Below, one piece after another: positions 12,886 to 24,048 of a stretch of DNA of 64,000 nucleotides. The notes beneath the pieces were generated by a model. That model saw only the letters and a program-made list of their open reading frames with translations. It was not told where the DNA came from and did not search any database. Origin of the DNA: Dendrocalamus latiflorus (taxonomy: Eukaryota > Streptophyta > Magnoliopsida > Poales > Poaceae); the NCBI GenBank assembly GCA_017311315.1, contig CM029626.1:30508869-30572868 (forward strand). Direction: 5' to 3'. How positions within the stretch are numbered: the stretch's first letter is position 1; the number at the start of each line of letters is the position of its first letter. The translations under genes and the position numbers were made by a program.

Positions 12886-13522
12886 GTTGATCAGAAAGAG
12901 TATCGCAGCATGATTAGCTCCCTCTTGTACCTCATTTCCTCGAGACTGGACATACACTTCTCTGTGTGTCTTTGTGCTCGGTTTCAGGCTTCTCCTTGCG
13001 TATCTCACCGCCAGGCGGTGAAGCGCATTCTTCGGTATCTTCGAGCTACCATTGACTATGGTATCTGGTACTCTTCCTCGTCCTGTCTTTCCTTGAGAGC
13101 CTATTCGGACGCAGACTTTGCTGGCTGTAGGATACATAGGAAGAGCACTTCTGGCACCTGCCGGTGTTGCACAGTCCACCGCAGAGGCCGAGTGCGTTGC
13201 CGCAGCTAGTTGCTACAGCCAGGTGCTTTGGATGGTCTCGACCCTACGGGACGTTGGGTTAGTTATCGACAGTGTTTCACTCTTTTGTGATAACACTTCT
13301 GCGATTAACATTGCTAAGAACCCAGTGCAGCATTCTCGGACCAAGCATATTGATATCAGATATCACTTCCTTCGAGACCATGTGGAGAAGGGTGACATAG
13401 TGCTCCAGTTTGTGGAGAGTGACCACCAGTTGGCTGATATCTTTACCAAGCCTTTGGATAGCTCTAGGTTTTCAGCTCTGCGGGGAGAGCTTGGGGTGGT
13501 TTGTCCTTATGGACTATTGTGA
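12886..13522 (+). pseudogene. Copia reverse transcriptase end and RNase H fragment
   Basis: The frame opens with VDQKEYRSMI and SSLLYLISSRLD, the conserved end of Copia RT, and continues through CARFQASP and AVKRILRYLR. RNase H follows: SDADFAGC carries the first acidic residue. Then a deletion of about 50 bp with a frame change near 13160 removes the segment normally found before AQSTAEAE. The second frame continues with FCDNTSAINIAKNP, RTKHIDIRYHFLRD and QLADIFTKPL, and stops at 13520-13522. All upstream pol domains and the 5' LTR are absent. Confidence 0.9.
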
Positions 13523-15222
13523 GGGGGAGTTTTGTGCTTCATGTTTTATCATGTTTATTATGCTCTTACTCCTTTCTGTTGCATTGCATTTGGGTGCATA
13601 TGGGTTAGTCCTTCCAGCATAGGTTAGAGTGCTTCTCTAGTCTAGTTGCTTAGACTTCTTCCTCTTATCTTATGATTCTAGGATGCTGCTTATTAGCTGT
13701 TCTCTTCTCACTAGGTTGAGCTCACTCACTTCTTATAGGTTCTAGCGAGGGTTGGGCCACCCTCGGGTAGACGGGGTACGTGTTTGCCCCTTAGTGTACT
13801 AGATGATCAGTTGATAGTCGTAGAGTCATATGGGGTAGATGAGAGTTAGTCTGAGCCATAGTATTCTCTATATCTTGTCTATGCTTTAAGGACTGCCTGT
13901 TTGGTTTTCTTGCCAGCTTCTCGTATTTATTGCTTTGGTTCAGGGGGAGTTCATCTGGGAGCTTCTAGAGCTTGATATTTACATAACTCAACTTGAACTA
14001 AAAGTTGCATCACATGTTGTGGGAGAGCTGGATTTTCTTGCATGTCATTCTACATTGTAATATAACTACATAAAGCCTTGATTATTATCCGTTTATGACA
14101 TGTTTACAATGCATTACATCTTGCCATGATATGTGCTTACTTGCTAGATTGATCATGACTTTATATGTGTAGTCAAGTCTTTGCCATGATAGGTTGATTT
14201 AAAATGCACAACTTGAATTAATTCATGTCATGTTAGCTTTTGAGACTAGTCTGCCTTTTAGTTATCCTTTAATGATTGATGCCATGTCAAATAGGCTGAG
14301 TTGAGTCTTGAATCTTTGTTGAGCTTTAGATTGAGCTATATTAGTTTCTTGATGAAGCATGAGTTAGTACACCCATTTAAGAAAGCAAAAAGATCTCTTT
14401 TGTGCGAAAAAACTGATCTCACCAACTCTTTCTCATGAGACGGCTTGCCATTGCACTAGGCATAAACTCAGGGGGAGTTTTGGATGACCAAGACTATCTT
14501 CTTAAGTTTCTCGCTTGGAGTAGTCGCATAAGGCTTGAGATCTAGCACATGACTAAAATTTTAGTTGGAAATGACCTTGAGCTTTACAAAGAAAATATGT
14601 CCATTGTGCTAAATTTGCTTAATTACACAAAAAGACTAAGTACTTAAACAAATGTCTCATTCTTGAACTTGTAGCACTCTAAATTGACTCAATTCTAGCT
14701 TCTTGGTTCCACTTAGAACATTGACATGGCCTGCATCATCTTTGGATACCTTTAGCTAGACTATAATCATGGTTGACTTGACATGCTAAGAAATTCGACT
14801 AATTTTCAGATTATGACTTATTTGGCTTAGTTTGTCTATACATATCTTGTCATGATCTTGATAGCATACTTATGTGTTATAGCTTGGTGTAATACTCATA
14901 TGGTCATTTAGGATAATCTTCATGGCTCTACATGCTTTGATTAAATAAAAATTTCAGCCATTTCATCCAACATCATGTCTTATTCTCTCTTTTGCATCTT
15001 TGATGTGTTTATTGCCAAAAGGCGGAGAATAGCGGAGAAAAAGCCTTCTTAGGGCTTTCTGGAGCTTTGGAGAAAATTTTGCTCTTTCTGTTGATGCTCC
15101 GTTTGTCGACATGGTCATAAGCTTTCTTGCTCCTTCTTTGGACCATGTATGACTCTCTTTCATTTCCAAACTCAACTTTATGCTTTTTCTGGGTTTGTCA
15201 ATATACTCATCAAGGGGGAGAT
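13523..15222 (+). mobile_element. Copia 3' internal non-coding region and polypurine tract
   Basis: About 1.7 kb without a coding frame between the RNase H stop and the LTR. It ends in the polypurine tract AAGGGGGAGAT (15212-15222), which abuts the LTR start. The part from about 13805 on is repeated in inverted orientation at 8321-9750. Confidence 0.85.
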
Positions 15223-17068
15223 TGAGAGACCATGTGGTTGTGACCCCAGGTTTGTGATGAGTAATTGATGCGTGATCGGGAAAGGTTGAGTTTGATTTGA
15301 GTGGTTCGTGCCATGTCGTTGCGTGGTGCAATCGGTTTTGGTCGGACCTTGTCGAACTAGGTCGAACGTGCTTAAGTCGTTTATTTTTCGTTTCAATCGG
15401 TTTGGGCTTTGAGTTTTTCGTCTGATGGTAATGTATGGTTACAATATTTCGAGCGGTGCTATGTGATTTGTTTCTTGTCTGTGATAGCTGCAGGACGTCG
15501 AGGTGGAGTTGTGGCGAGGCACGGGATGACCGGACTAGGTGCGGGCGATGCCGACGTCAGAACGGTCGAGGTGTGCCGAAGACGGCAAGGACTCGAGGTG
15601 GTTGCGATGCTTGGATGGCAAGACACGAGGAAGCTTCCTGGAAGGTGCGCGAGGGGCGTTTTGGTGAATACGCAAAGCTGCACTAAAGGAAGTGGATTGT
15701 GGATAAAGCGCCATGAGTTGTTGAGAGCTAATGGGTAAAGTGTGTTACAAACCCATTAGTGGAGGCTATAAATAGAGAGGGTGTTCTCTAGTAGCTTTCA
15801 TGAAATGAGTGTATGATTTGGAGAGATGGCTTGAGAGAGTGGGTGTGAGTTTGTCTCCTATGCATGTGTGCTATGAGTTCTTGTTTCTCAAGCATGTATG
15901 GGGACTTAGTTAGGGTGAGATTGAGAGAGAGATGAGCTGAAAACAACCCTTTGTAATCGCGTATGTCTCCGTATCAATCGAAGAATTTCTGCATTTGAGA
16001 TGTCTTGAGTAGTCTCTCTTTGTTTTGTTTTTGTTCCCCGTGTTTCCTCTTCTCTGTTCTTCATCTCTTGTTGTTCTTTGTCTGTGTCGTGCGAGCTGTC
16101 CATAGCAATGAGTTTGCCTTCTCCTGGTGACTTCTCTTGTGGAGATCTTGCTCTTGCTTGAATACAAGCTCTGTGGCTTTTGTTTTCTCTTATAGCAAGT
16201 CCCTGTATTTTGAAGCAACCAAGTCGTGCATTTCTTCTTTTTCAGCTGCTCTCTGATCCTCTCTTTTGCGTTGGTGTGCTTTTGCCAAAGTCTGTTCCTT
16301 TACTGTCCGCTATTTTTCTTGCCGATTTACTGCCTGTGGGCTGCTCTCTCTCCCTGCAAAACTGTAGCCTGTAAAACTTGTTAGGACAGCGGCAGCAGTG
16401 TTTATTTCAGAGAGCTTCTTGCTGTCATTAAGAGCTCACGGCAGCAGTTTGAAACTGCATTTATTGTTTTCGGTTGCCTACTGCAGTTTCCTTTGTGCCA
16501 CTTTTATTTACTCCGCATATGGTTGTTTTCTGTGCCATCTTTGAGTCCTAGTGCATGCTCCCTTTTGGTTTTTCTGCCATGTGCATTTTGTTGGCAGCAA
16601 ATCACATCTCGGCAGGAAAGGAAAATAGCTTTGCTTTTTGATTCCATGCTGATTTTTTTCTCAGGTAGCTGCAGCAAACCAATTTGTCAGTTATAGTTCT
16701 TGGAGAACATTTCTGTACCGTCAAGAGTACGACTGCTATCTTTCATTTTCGTTTTCAACAGCTCCTTTGCAGTCTTTTGTTCCCTTTTCTTTTTCGGCTG
16801 TAGCTTCTAGTATTTATTGCCTCTTTCTTTCTGAATCTGTAGATCTCCAGTAGTCTTCGGTGCTCTTGTTTTTAGCTGATGCCCTTATTTTAGTGTTACT
16901 GCCATAATTTCTCTCCCTGAGTACTTAAGTCTCCAGTGAGCCTAATTCTTTTTTCTTCATAGCATTGGTTGCTATCGAAGAAGAACCTTTTAATTGGATA
17001 TTTTGGGGGTAGAATTTTTGTAAGCAACATTCACCCCCCCCCCCTCTGTTGCCGATTTCGATCCAACA
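15223..17068 (+). mobile_element. Copia 3' LTR, plus strand, 1846 bp
   Basis: The LTR runs from TGAGAGACCATGTGG to CGATCCAACA. A TATAAATA box lies at 15767-15774. The first half matches the minus-strand LTR at 6525-8320 and the solo LTR at 59992-61727. Most of the second half (about 16000-17020) does not, although the last 40 bp again match. This copy therefore belongs to a different subfamily or is a recombinant LTR, and it lacks the palindrome array. A C tract occurs at 17034-17044. Gypsy RT sequence resumes directly at 17069 with no 5-bp duplication matching the left junction. Confidence 0.9.
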
Positions 17069-17970
17069 AATACCTTGATGAGTTTGTCGTTGTTTTTATT
17101 GACAACATCCTAATCTATTCAAAAAGTGCAGAAGAGCACAAGCGTCATCTCTCCATTGCCTTAGAAACTCTTCGAGAAAATCAGCTATTTGCCAAGTTCA
17201 GTAAATGTGCCTTTTGGTTGGACCAAGTAGCCTTCTTAGGCCATATTATCTCAGGAAGAGGGATTGAAGTTGACCCTGCTAAAATTGAAGCTGTAACCAC
17301 TTGGAGTCAGCCTACCAATGTGAAAGGCATCCGCAGTTTTCTTGGATTTGTTGGTTACTACCATAGGTTCATAAAGGACTTCTCACAGATTGCCAGCCCT
17401 CTCACTAAACTCTTGAGAAAAGAAACCCCTTTTGTATGGACCGAAAACTGCAAACAGAGTTTCCATGCCTTAAAACAAAGGCTAACTACTGCACCTATCT
17501 TAGCACTGCCAGAAGATGGAGTATATTATGTTGTCTACTGCGATGCCTCCAAACACGGATTAGGAAGTGTGTTCATGCAAAATGAGAGAGTCATTGCTTA
17601 TGCGTCTAGACAATTGAGACCCCATGAGTTAAACTACCCTACTCATGATTTAGAACTAGGAGCGGTGGTTTTTGCGTTGAAAATATGGAGAAACTACCTA
17701 TATGGGTCTAAGTGCACTTTATTTAGTGACCATAAAAGCCTCAAGTACATTTTCACCCAGAAAGAATTAAATATGAGGCAAAGAAGATGGCCTGAATTAA
17801 TCAAAGACCACGATCTAACCATTAATTACCACCCCGGAAATGCTAATATGGTAGCAGATGCCCTCAGTCGGAAAGTTAAGTGTCACCAGGCAATTCTTGA
17901 AAATTCTATTTCAGAAATCACACAAGAATTAGCCAAAATGAGAATAGAAGTCAGAGCATCTACTACTTAG
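17069..17970 (+). pseudogene. Gypsy RT C-terminal half and RNase H (continuation of 5400-6524)
   Basis: The coding sequence resumes with YLDEFVVVFIDNILIYSKS, the RT catalytic block. The usual second catalytic aspartate of FIDD is replaced by asparagine, which should inactivate RT. It continues through the RT thumb (FLGFVGYYHRFIKDFSQIA) and RNase H (YCDASKHGLGSV, YASRQLRPHE, YPTHDLELGAVVFALK, SDHKSLKYIF, NMVADALSRK). A TAG stop closes the frame at 17968-17970. The RT segment that should precede YLDEF is lost at the Copia junction. Confidence 0.92.
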
Positions 17971-17985
17971 GCTACCATAGCCGCC

Positions 17986-19461
17986 ATGACATTTCATCCA
18001 ACTCTATTGGACCAAATTAGAGAAAAGCAGATGTTGGATTCATTTATTAGGGAAGAGATCCGAAGGATCAAAGAAGGACAGCACTCAGAGTTTCGCCTAG
18101 ATGACCAAGAGACCTTATGGCGGCAAAACCGGATCTGTGTACCAAAAGATGATAATATTAAGGAGACTATCTTATGCGAAGCTCATGACACTCCTTATAC
18201 CATTCATCCCGGAGGAACCAAAATGTATCGTGATCTAAAGGAAAATTTCTGGTGGGCTAATATGAAAAGAGAGATAGCATTATATGTTGGCCAATGTGAT
18301 TCCTGTCAGAAGATTAAAGCGGAGCATCAACGACCGGCAGGACTGCTAAAACCATTAGAAATTCCAGAATGGAAATGGGAAGATGTATGCATGGACTTTA
18401 TTACCGGCCTACCTGTAACCCTTAAAAGGAAAGATGCTATTTGGGTTATAGTGGACCGTCTGACAAAATCAGCTCATTTTATTGCCATCAATCAAAAATA
18501 CTCAGTGGATAAATTGGCAGAGTTATATGTGGAACGGATCGTCTCCCAGCATGGAATACCTAAGACTATCACCTCGGATCGAGGATCAGCTTTTACTTCT
18601 GGATTTTGGCAAAGCTTGAACAAAGCCTTGGGTACCCAGTTAAATTTTAGCACTGCTTATCACCCCCAAACGGATGGCCAAACGGAAAGAGTGAATCAAA
18701 TCCTTGAAGATATGTTGAGAGCATGTGTATTGAATTTTGAAGGTCTATGGGATAAGTATTTACCACTTGCGGAATTTGCATATAATAATAGCTATCAGTC
18801 TAGCATCCAGATGGCATCGTATGAAGCATTATATGGACGAAAGTGTCGATCTCCTGTGTGTTGGTATGAAACAGGAGAAAGGCCACTAATGGGACCGGAA
18901 CTAGTAAGAGAAAATGATGAGAAGATCCAGATCATCAGAGAAAGACTCAAAATAGCTCAAAGCTGACAAAAGAGCTATGCAGATCAACGTAGACGAGACA
19001 TTCACTTTGAAGTTGGAGATAATGTATATCTTAAGATCTCACCTTTGCGGGGAGTCCATCGATTCGGAGTAAAAGGAAAGCTAAGTCCCAGATTTGTAGG
19101 GCCTTTTCGGATTATACAACAAAAAGGTATCCTAGCATATCAGTTAGAACTCCCTACCCAGTTGTCCAGGATACATAATGTTTTCCATGTCTCTCAGCTT
19201 CAGAAGTGTTTACGTGAACCCTCTCAACACTTAACCGACCTAGATATACCCCTCCAGGTAGATTTGACCTATGAAGAGCACCTTGTGAAAATTTTGGAAA
19301 TAGAGGATCGCCGATTGCGGAATTGAACTATTCGCTTCTGTAAAGTCCTATGGAAAAACCACTCGATCTGCGAAGCTACATGGAAAAAAGAAGAAGAATT
19401 ACACGAGTCTTACCCTAACCTATTCAAGCGAAGACCCGATTTCACGGACGAAATCGCCTAA
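17986..19461 (+). pseudogene. Gypsy integrase with chromodomain-like tail, two internal stops
   Basis: The HHCC zinc-binding domain is visible (two His around EAHDTPYTIH, then CDSCQK). The DDE core follows: MDFITGLP, SDRGSAFTSGFW and HPQTDGQTERVNQ carry the three catalytic acids. An in-frame TGA at 18964-18966 interrupts the core's end, and the frame then continues through the GPF-type motif (FVGPFRII) and IHNVFHVSQL. A second in-frame TGA at 19324-19326 interrupts a chromodomain-like tail (ILEIEDRRLRN, then ICEATWKKEEELHESYPNLF). The last codons reach 19461, just before the polypurine tract AAAGGAGGGAAGGC. The order protease-RT-RNase H-integrase-chromodomain marks a plant chromovirus, probably Tekay/Del-like. 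It is inactive because of the stops and the broken RT. Confidence 0.92.
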
Positions 19462-19473
19462 AGGAGGGAAGGC

Positions 19474-22400
19474 TGAAAGAACCCTAATTCTAATACCCTA
19501 ATTAAGTAAGTGATTAGCAGGAAATTAAATATGTATATTGCATTCCATTAAACTCTATTACAATTAAGATTACAAAACTAAATTACATTTTCTGCATTCC
19601 ATCAACAATAGCAAATTATATCATCTTTACAAGCTTATTTGTTTACAAAAAGAAAAATAAAAACTTTAGCGTTGAGGTCTTCGGCGTAGGAGCTGAAGCG
19701 TGTCTCTTTGTCCTTCGCCTGCAAGAGGATTGCCGTTAGTATCAAACCAAACCTATTTTTTTAGTAATTAGAAAATTAAATAATTAACAATCCAAGGGAG
19801 AATAAGTCAAATAAAGAATTTGCCGTCAGTGCCCTTGGGCTGCTAGGGCCATGCGAGAACGTCTTAGAGGCTCCCAGACCGTCCCGGGCCGATCGGCACC
19901 TCTCATCTCTGTGGGCGTCATCACTCGGCAATTTTAAGAAATTAAGGCCCACAACACTTACCTCAGCCCAAAACCCTCAAGTCATGCATTCATTCAACCC
20001 ATATTTTCTTCAGCTCACAGCCCATCATATAAGCCTTTTTAGCCCACAAAAGCCCACAAGTGAAATTTCTTCATTTCAGCCCAAAAGCCCACACAAATCT
20101 TTCCAGCCGGCCCACATCAAGCAACAGTATTTAGTTAAACCTTTGAACTGAAGGTCCTTCGGCACAGGAGACCAAAGTGGATAAGCACAAACAGCCAGCT
20201 GCAGCCAGGCAAAGCCAACACCAACAGAGAGTGGCCCGAAAGCCACCTCCCCCAGCGACTCAAATCCCAGCCCCAATACTCTATATCCACAGGCACCACA
20301 AGAGTAAACACAGCCAAAGAGGAGACTGTCCACAGCCGAGAACCACCCAAAGTTTCATCCCCAACGTTAGCCATGGCATAGCACCTTCGGCCAGAGGCCA
20401 GAAGGTGAGGTTAGAGCCACGGTAGCGAAAGGCAAGAGAAGCCCTGAAGAAGACGAAACAACCATAGCGAGGACAAGCACGGGCTAGCCGAGACAAAGAA
20501 GCAAGGGACAAGTCAACAGGGACCACCACGAGGCGGAACTTACACCCTCGACAAGAGCTGCAAGCCCCACCTTCGTCCCCGACAGCGATAGTGTGGAATC
20601 ACCCCGCGGTCCCTCATCAACCCCAACTTCCCTTCTGCAGCCCGACAACCTAACAAGTAGGCTCCCACTCTTTCTCTTTGTGTTCTTTTCTTTCCTCTTT
20701 GGGAGCACATCCGAACCAAGCCCACATCATTCCACACTTTCTTCTCGGCTCACCCGACAAGCCACACAGGGGAGGAAGCCTCTAGCCACCAGTACAACCA
20801 TGGTGACCGGCGGCTACCTCAAGGCCCGAGCACGCCTAGAGTGAGGGTAGGCCAAAGACAAGAACGTTTCCCCCAACATCTAGTTCCGCTACCCAGAACC
20901 CTAGGACTTGCCGCCGAGTGCAATAGGACAGAGCAAGTAATAGAAGATTAAATTGGTAAACAAGGTGCAAATGCAAAATAACTAAAGAAAGCTAGCACCG
21001 TGAACGTCATAGTGCTCATAAGCCGTCGTCCGACCCCATCACTGTAGCCGACGCGACCGGACACCGTAGAACCCAAAGCCCCAAAAAGCAACCTTCAAAT
21101 CCGGCGAAGACTAGCCCAGATCTAACCATGGGGAGACCAGTAGAAGTAGATCCACCGCAGAATAGCCGATCCAGATCGGATCCACCCGGATCCAAGCCGA
21201 AGAAGAGGGCGCCATGACCGGATGGAGGGGGTAGTAGAGTGGAGAGAGGAGTAGTAACCGGTATGAGGTAGGAAGGGTTGGGGAACCGGCGTAGTGAGGA
21301 GAGGTGGCGAGGCGGCGCGGTGAGGAGAGAAGGCAGGGAGGCAGGAAGGCGAGGCGGCGGTGAGAGGTAGCAAGGCGAGGAGGCGTGAGAAGCGGCGGTG
21401 GATTCGGTGAAAATGAGGAGAGGCAGGAAAAGGAGTGAGGCAGCGGATGGAAAGAGAGAGGGAGTTGAGGGATGAGAAGAAAAGAGGGAGGTGAAGCCGC
21501 TGCTGTCGGGCCACTTTGGACCGAGCTAGCGGGCGCGCGCGCGCGTGAGGCTGGTGGGCCAGGTGGGCCGCGTGCGCGTAAGGTTGAAAGGCCAAGCAGG
21601 CCGAATAAAAACTAGGCTGCCGAGACTGTTTTATCCTTTTCTTTAATTATTACCTTTCTTTTGATATTTCCTTGCTATACTCCATTACAAAGTAAGCCTT
21701 GTCGAGAGCTTCGCAAGCCTAGATAGTTAGATTTCCCGACTAGGAGTAAGTTAAGAGGGGGGATTTATCTATTTATTTAATCTCTTTACATAGGGCTATA
21801 ATATAAGGACTTACCCCACTTTCACTCGGATAGGGGACCGTAATTATCGTACCAAGCATTTCCCCGTCTCGGAGGGGCAGAAATTAGTATCCCGTTACGT
21901 TAACCAGTCCACCACATAGGGTAAGTACTTATGTGTGAGTAAAGAGATGGATGAAGCTCAGGACCAGTAACGCAAGTCTGGAAGTGAGTAAGTCCCAGAC
22001 GCTATATGCGTTAGGTGGAGTGTTGGGCCGGGAGCCGGTCCAACCAAACACTATTGGAAATCGGTGGAGTCCAAGTGAGCGACTTGGTACACCAATCGAT
22101 AATAGATGGGCTGGTGGATGGAATAACGTAATCGGAGAAAGGTTATGTACTTTGAGCCTGATTCCACACCTAAGGAAGTGTGGAAAACCTAGTTTCAGAG
22201 GGTTCAGAGCAGCTTTGGGTACAGTGGTATAAGTCTGCGCAGTGCTAAGAAAATCATGAATTCATGCCAGTTCACTGGAATGTGGACTACGGTGATCACT
22301 AGGGATCGTACCTTACTGGGTGAAAAGTAAAAATTGTTTTGGTAATTAAAAGAGATCAATTATTTTCGTAAGATTAGTTTCAAAATAAAGATATTAGAAT

Positions 22401-22880
22401 CTGGACATAAGGACATGAGAGCATACCAGTGCATTTGCTATTATTATGCTTGATGAGTACTGTGGCACTCACCCTTACTATTAATTTCCTTTGTTAGACC
22501 CCACTCCGCTCGAAGAAGCTTACGAGCCGGATGAGGGGGAAGCAGGTTCCGTCGAGCTGGCAGGAGAGGAGGATGACGACTACGAGGAGCCGGGCGAGGT
22601 GGACCCCGTATATTTCGGCTGGGATGAGTAGGAGACCCAGTGGAGCGGGCAGGGAAGCCCTGGGGTACCAGTTCCAGACTTTTGTTTAATTACTTTTGTA
22701 AAACTAGACTTTAAGCCATGTGGCAACTGCTGTGATAAAGAAGACAGTGTCTATATTATTGTTCTGCTGTGTTACTCTGATAAAAGTTTATTATTTTCCG
22801 GAGCAGTATTTTACTGATCAGGTAAATAGTAATCCGTTTGTCCCATGCGGTTATCCGAAGGATAATGACGCAAGGGCCTC
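19474..22880 (+). mobile_element. Gypsy 3' LTR, about 3.4 kb, end approximate
   Basis: The LTR starts TGAAAGAACCC right after the polypurine tract of the preceding chromovirus. It holds AT-rich and GC-rich blocks (21120-21600 is very GC-rich) and no independent gene. At 22496-22631, after a TTGTTAG acceptor-like site, lies a short acidic reading frame (PLEEAYEPDEGEAG..., DDDYEEPGEVDP, ending FGWDE and TAG). The 3' end was not fixed; it lies before the gag-type fragment that starts near 22880. It is unusually long, so an undetected insertion is possible. Confidence 0.65.
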
Positions 22881-23985
22881 ACAGTGGGGGAGAGAGGTTT
22901 TCTCCTCCAGTGAAACCGCACATGTGTTTAAGTGGGACACAATCTCTATTTTATTGTTAAAGGGAAAATTGCTCACATGCCACAAAGTTAAATGCCATCC
23001 TCTCATTTGCCACAAAGTTAAGTGGCTTTGTTATTATGCCACAAAGTTGGGTGTTTTATCCTTTATTTTGCCATTTTCTCCATTTTAATTTTATTTTGCA
23101 TTTTCAGGGATTTCAAAAGACCCTTTTGCCCTCGTCCCCGCTCCCACTCCGGCGCCGGCGCTGCCGCTCCCGCCGCCTCGTCGGCCTCCCCGCGCTCGCC
23201 AGCGCTCTCCACGCCACCCGGTCGCCGGCCCGAAGCCGCGTCGTTTCGGCTTCGCCGCCGTATGAGCTCGCGCCGCCCGAAGTCGGCGCTTCCCGCCGCG
23301 TCGCCCGTAGCGCCGTGCTCCGCCTCCGACCCGGAGGTCTCCGGCGCCGCCGACGACGGCAAGCCCCGCGGGAAGCGCCGACTTCGGGCGGCGCGAGCTC
23401 ATACGGCGGCGAAGCCGAAACGGCGCGGCTTCGGGCTGGCGACCGGGTGGCGTGGAGAGCACTGGCGAGCGCGGGGAGGCCGACGAGGCGGCGGGAGCGG
23501 CAGCGCCGGAGTGGGAGCGGGGACGAGGGCAAAAGGGTCTTTTGAAATCCCTGAAAATGCAAAATAAAATTAAAATGGAGAAAATGGCAAAACAAAGGAT
23601 AAAACACCCAACTTTGTGGCATAATAACAAAGCCATTTAACTTTGTGGCAAATGAGAGGATAGCATTTAACTTTATGGCATGTGAGCAATTTTCCCACTG
23701 TTAAAGTAGGGAAGCAGGTAAAGTAACGGGTATAAAGCATTCTCTAAGTTTTACCTTATCATTTCACCGTCTGTTCCGCACCCTCCACCTCCAAACATTT
23801 CATCTTCGTCAAGACATTCTTCCCCACCTTTCATCTCTTTCAAGTTCTTTTGACCTCGCCGATGACGTTGGAGCAAATCCATTCTTTCTGAGGAGCAAAT
23901 CCAACTGCTCGAGGATAAAGACTACATTCCGGCCAAGGCTTTGATTGGATGGAATTCGACTGGCATGTAGAGAGATGCATGATCC
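22881..23985 (+). pseudogene. Retrotransposon gag-type fragment, copy 1, split by a MULE
   Basis: 22881-22961 and 23697-23965 together match 33018-33350. The shared sequence includes GGTTTTCTCCTCC, GTTTAAGTGGGACAC and the coding segment SEEQIQLLED.DYIPAKALIGWNS. That segment resembles the N-terminus of grass proteins annotated as putative gypsy-type transposon proteins. A MULE (22962-23696) with a 9-bp duplication interrupts it. The copy ends near 23965-23985, where the other copy continues. Too short to encode anything functional. Confidence 0.7.
22962..23696. mobile_element. Mutator-like element (MULE), 735 bp, nearly palindromic
   Basis: The termini are GGGAAAATTGCTCACATGCC and its complement. 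Two arms of about 350 bp are near-perfect inverted repeats around a centre near 23320-23350. The flanking 9-bp sequences are ATTGTTAAA (22953-22961) and ACTGTTAAA (23697-23705), matching at 8 of 9 positions, as expected for Mutator. The undisrupted copy at 33018 and onward shows the empty site. The arms contain a GC-rich coding-like block (23130-23300) with open frames on both strands, a consequence of the palindrome. No transposase is present, so it is non-autonomous. Confidence 0.9.
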
Positions 23986-24048
23986 CGTCATGTTTGACTA
24001 TTTTCGTACGTATATGCTTGCTAAGTTCGATCTTATTAATTGAGCCAG

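Noticed and set aside
12022..13179. Long open frames on both strands in the GC-rich part of the Gypsy LTR
   Set aside because: They overlap in several frames, are made of Pro/Arg/Gly/Ala, and lie in an LTR promoter region. GC content alone removes stop codons here.
6525..17068. A single 10.5-kb transposon with long terminal inverted repeats
   Set aside because: The ends are inverted relatives, but each is a Copia 3' LTR with its own polypurine tract on the inner side, the flanks lack a duplication, and the LTRs are of different subfamilies.
22720..23088. 122-aa frame running into the MULE
   Set aside because: It crosses the LTR, the gag-type fragment and the MULE terminus, so it is an accidental join.
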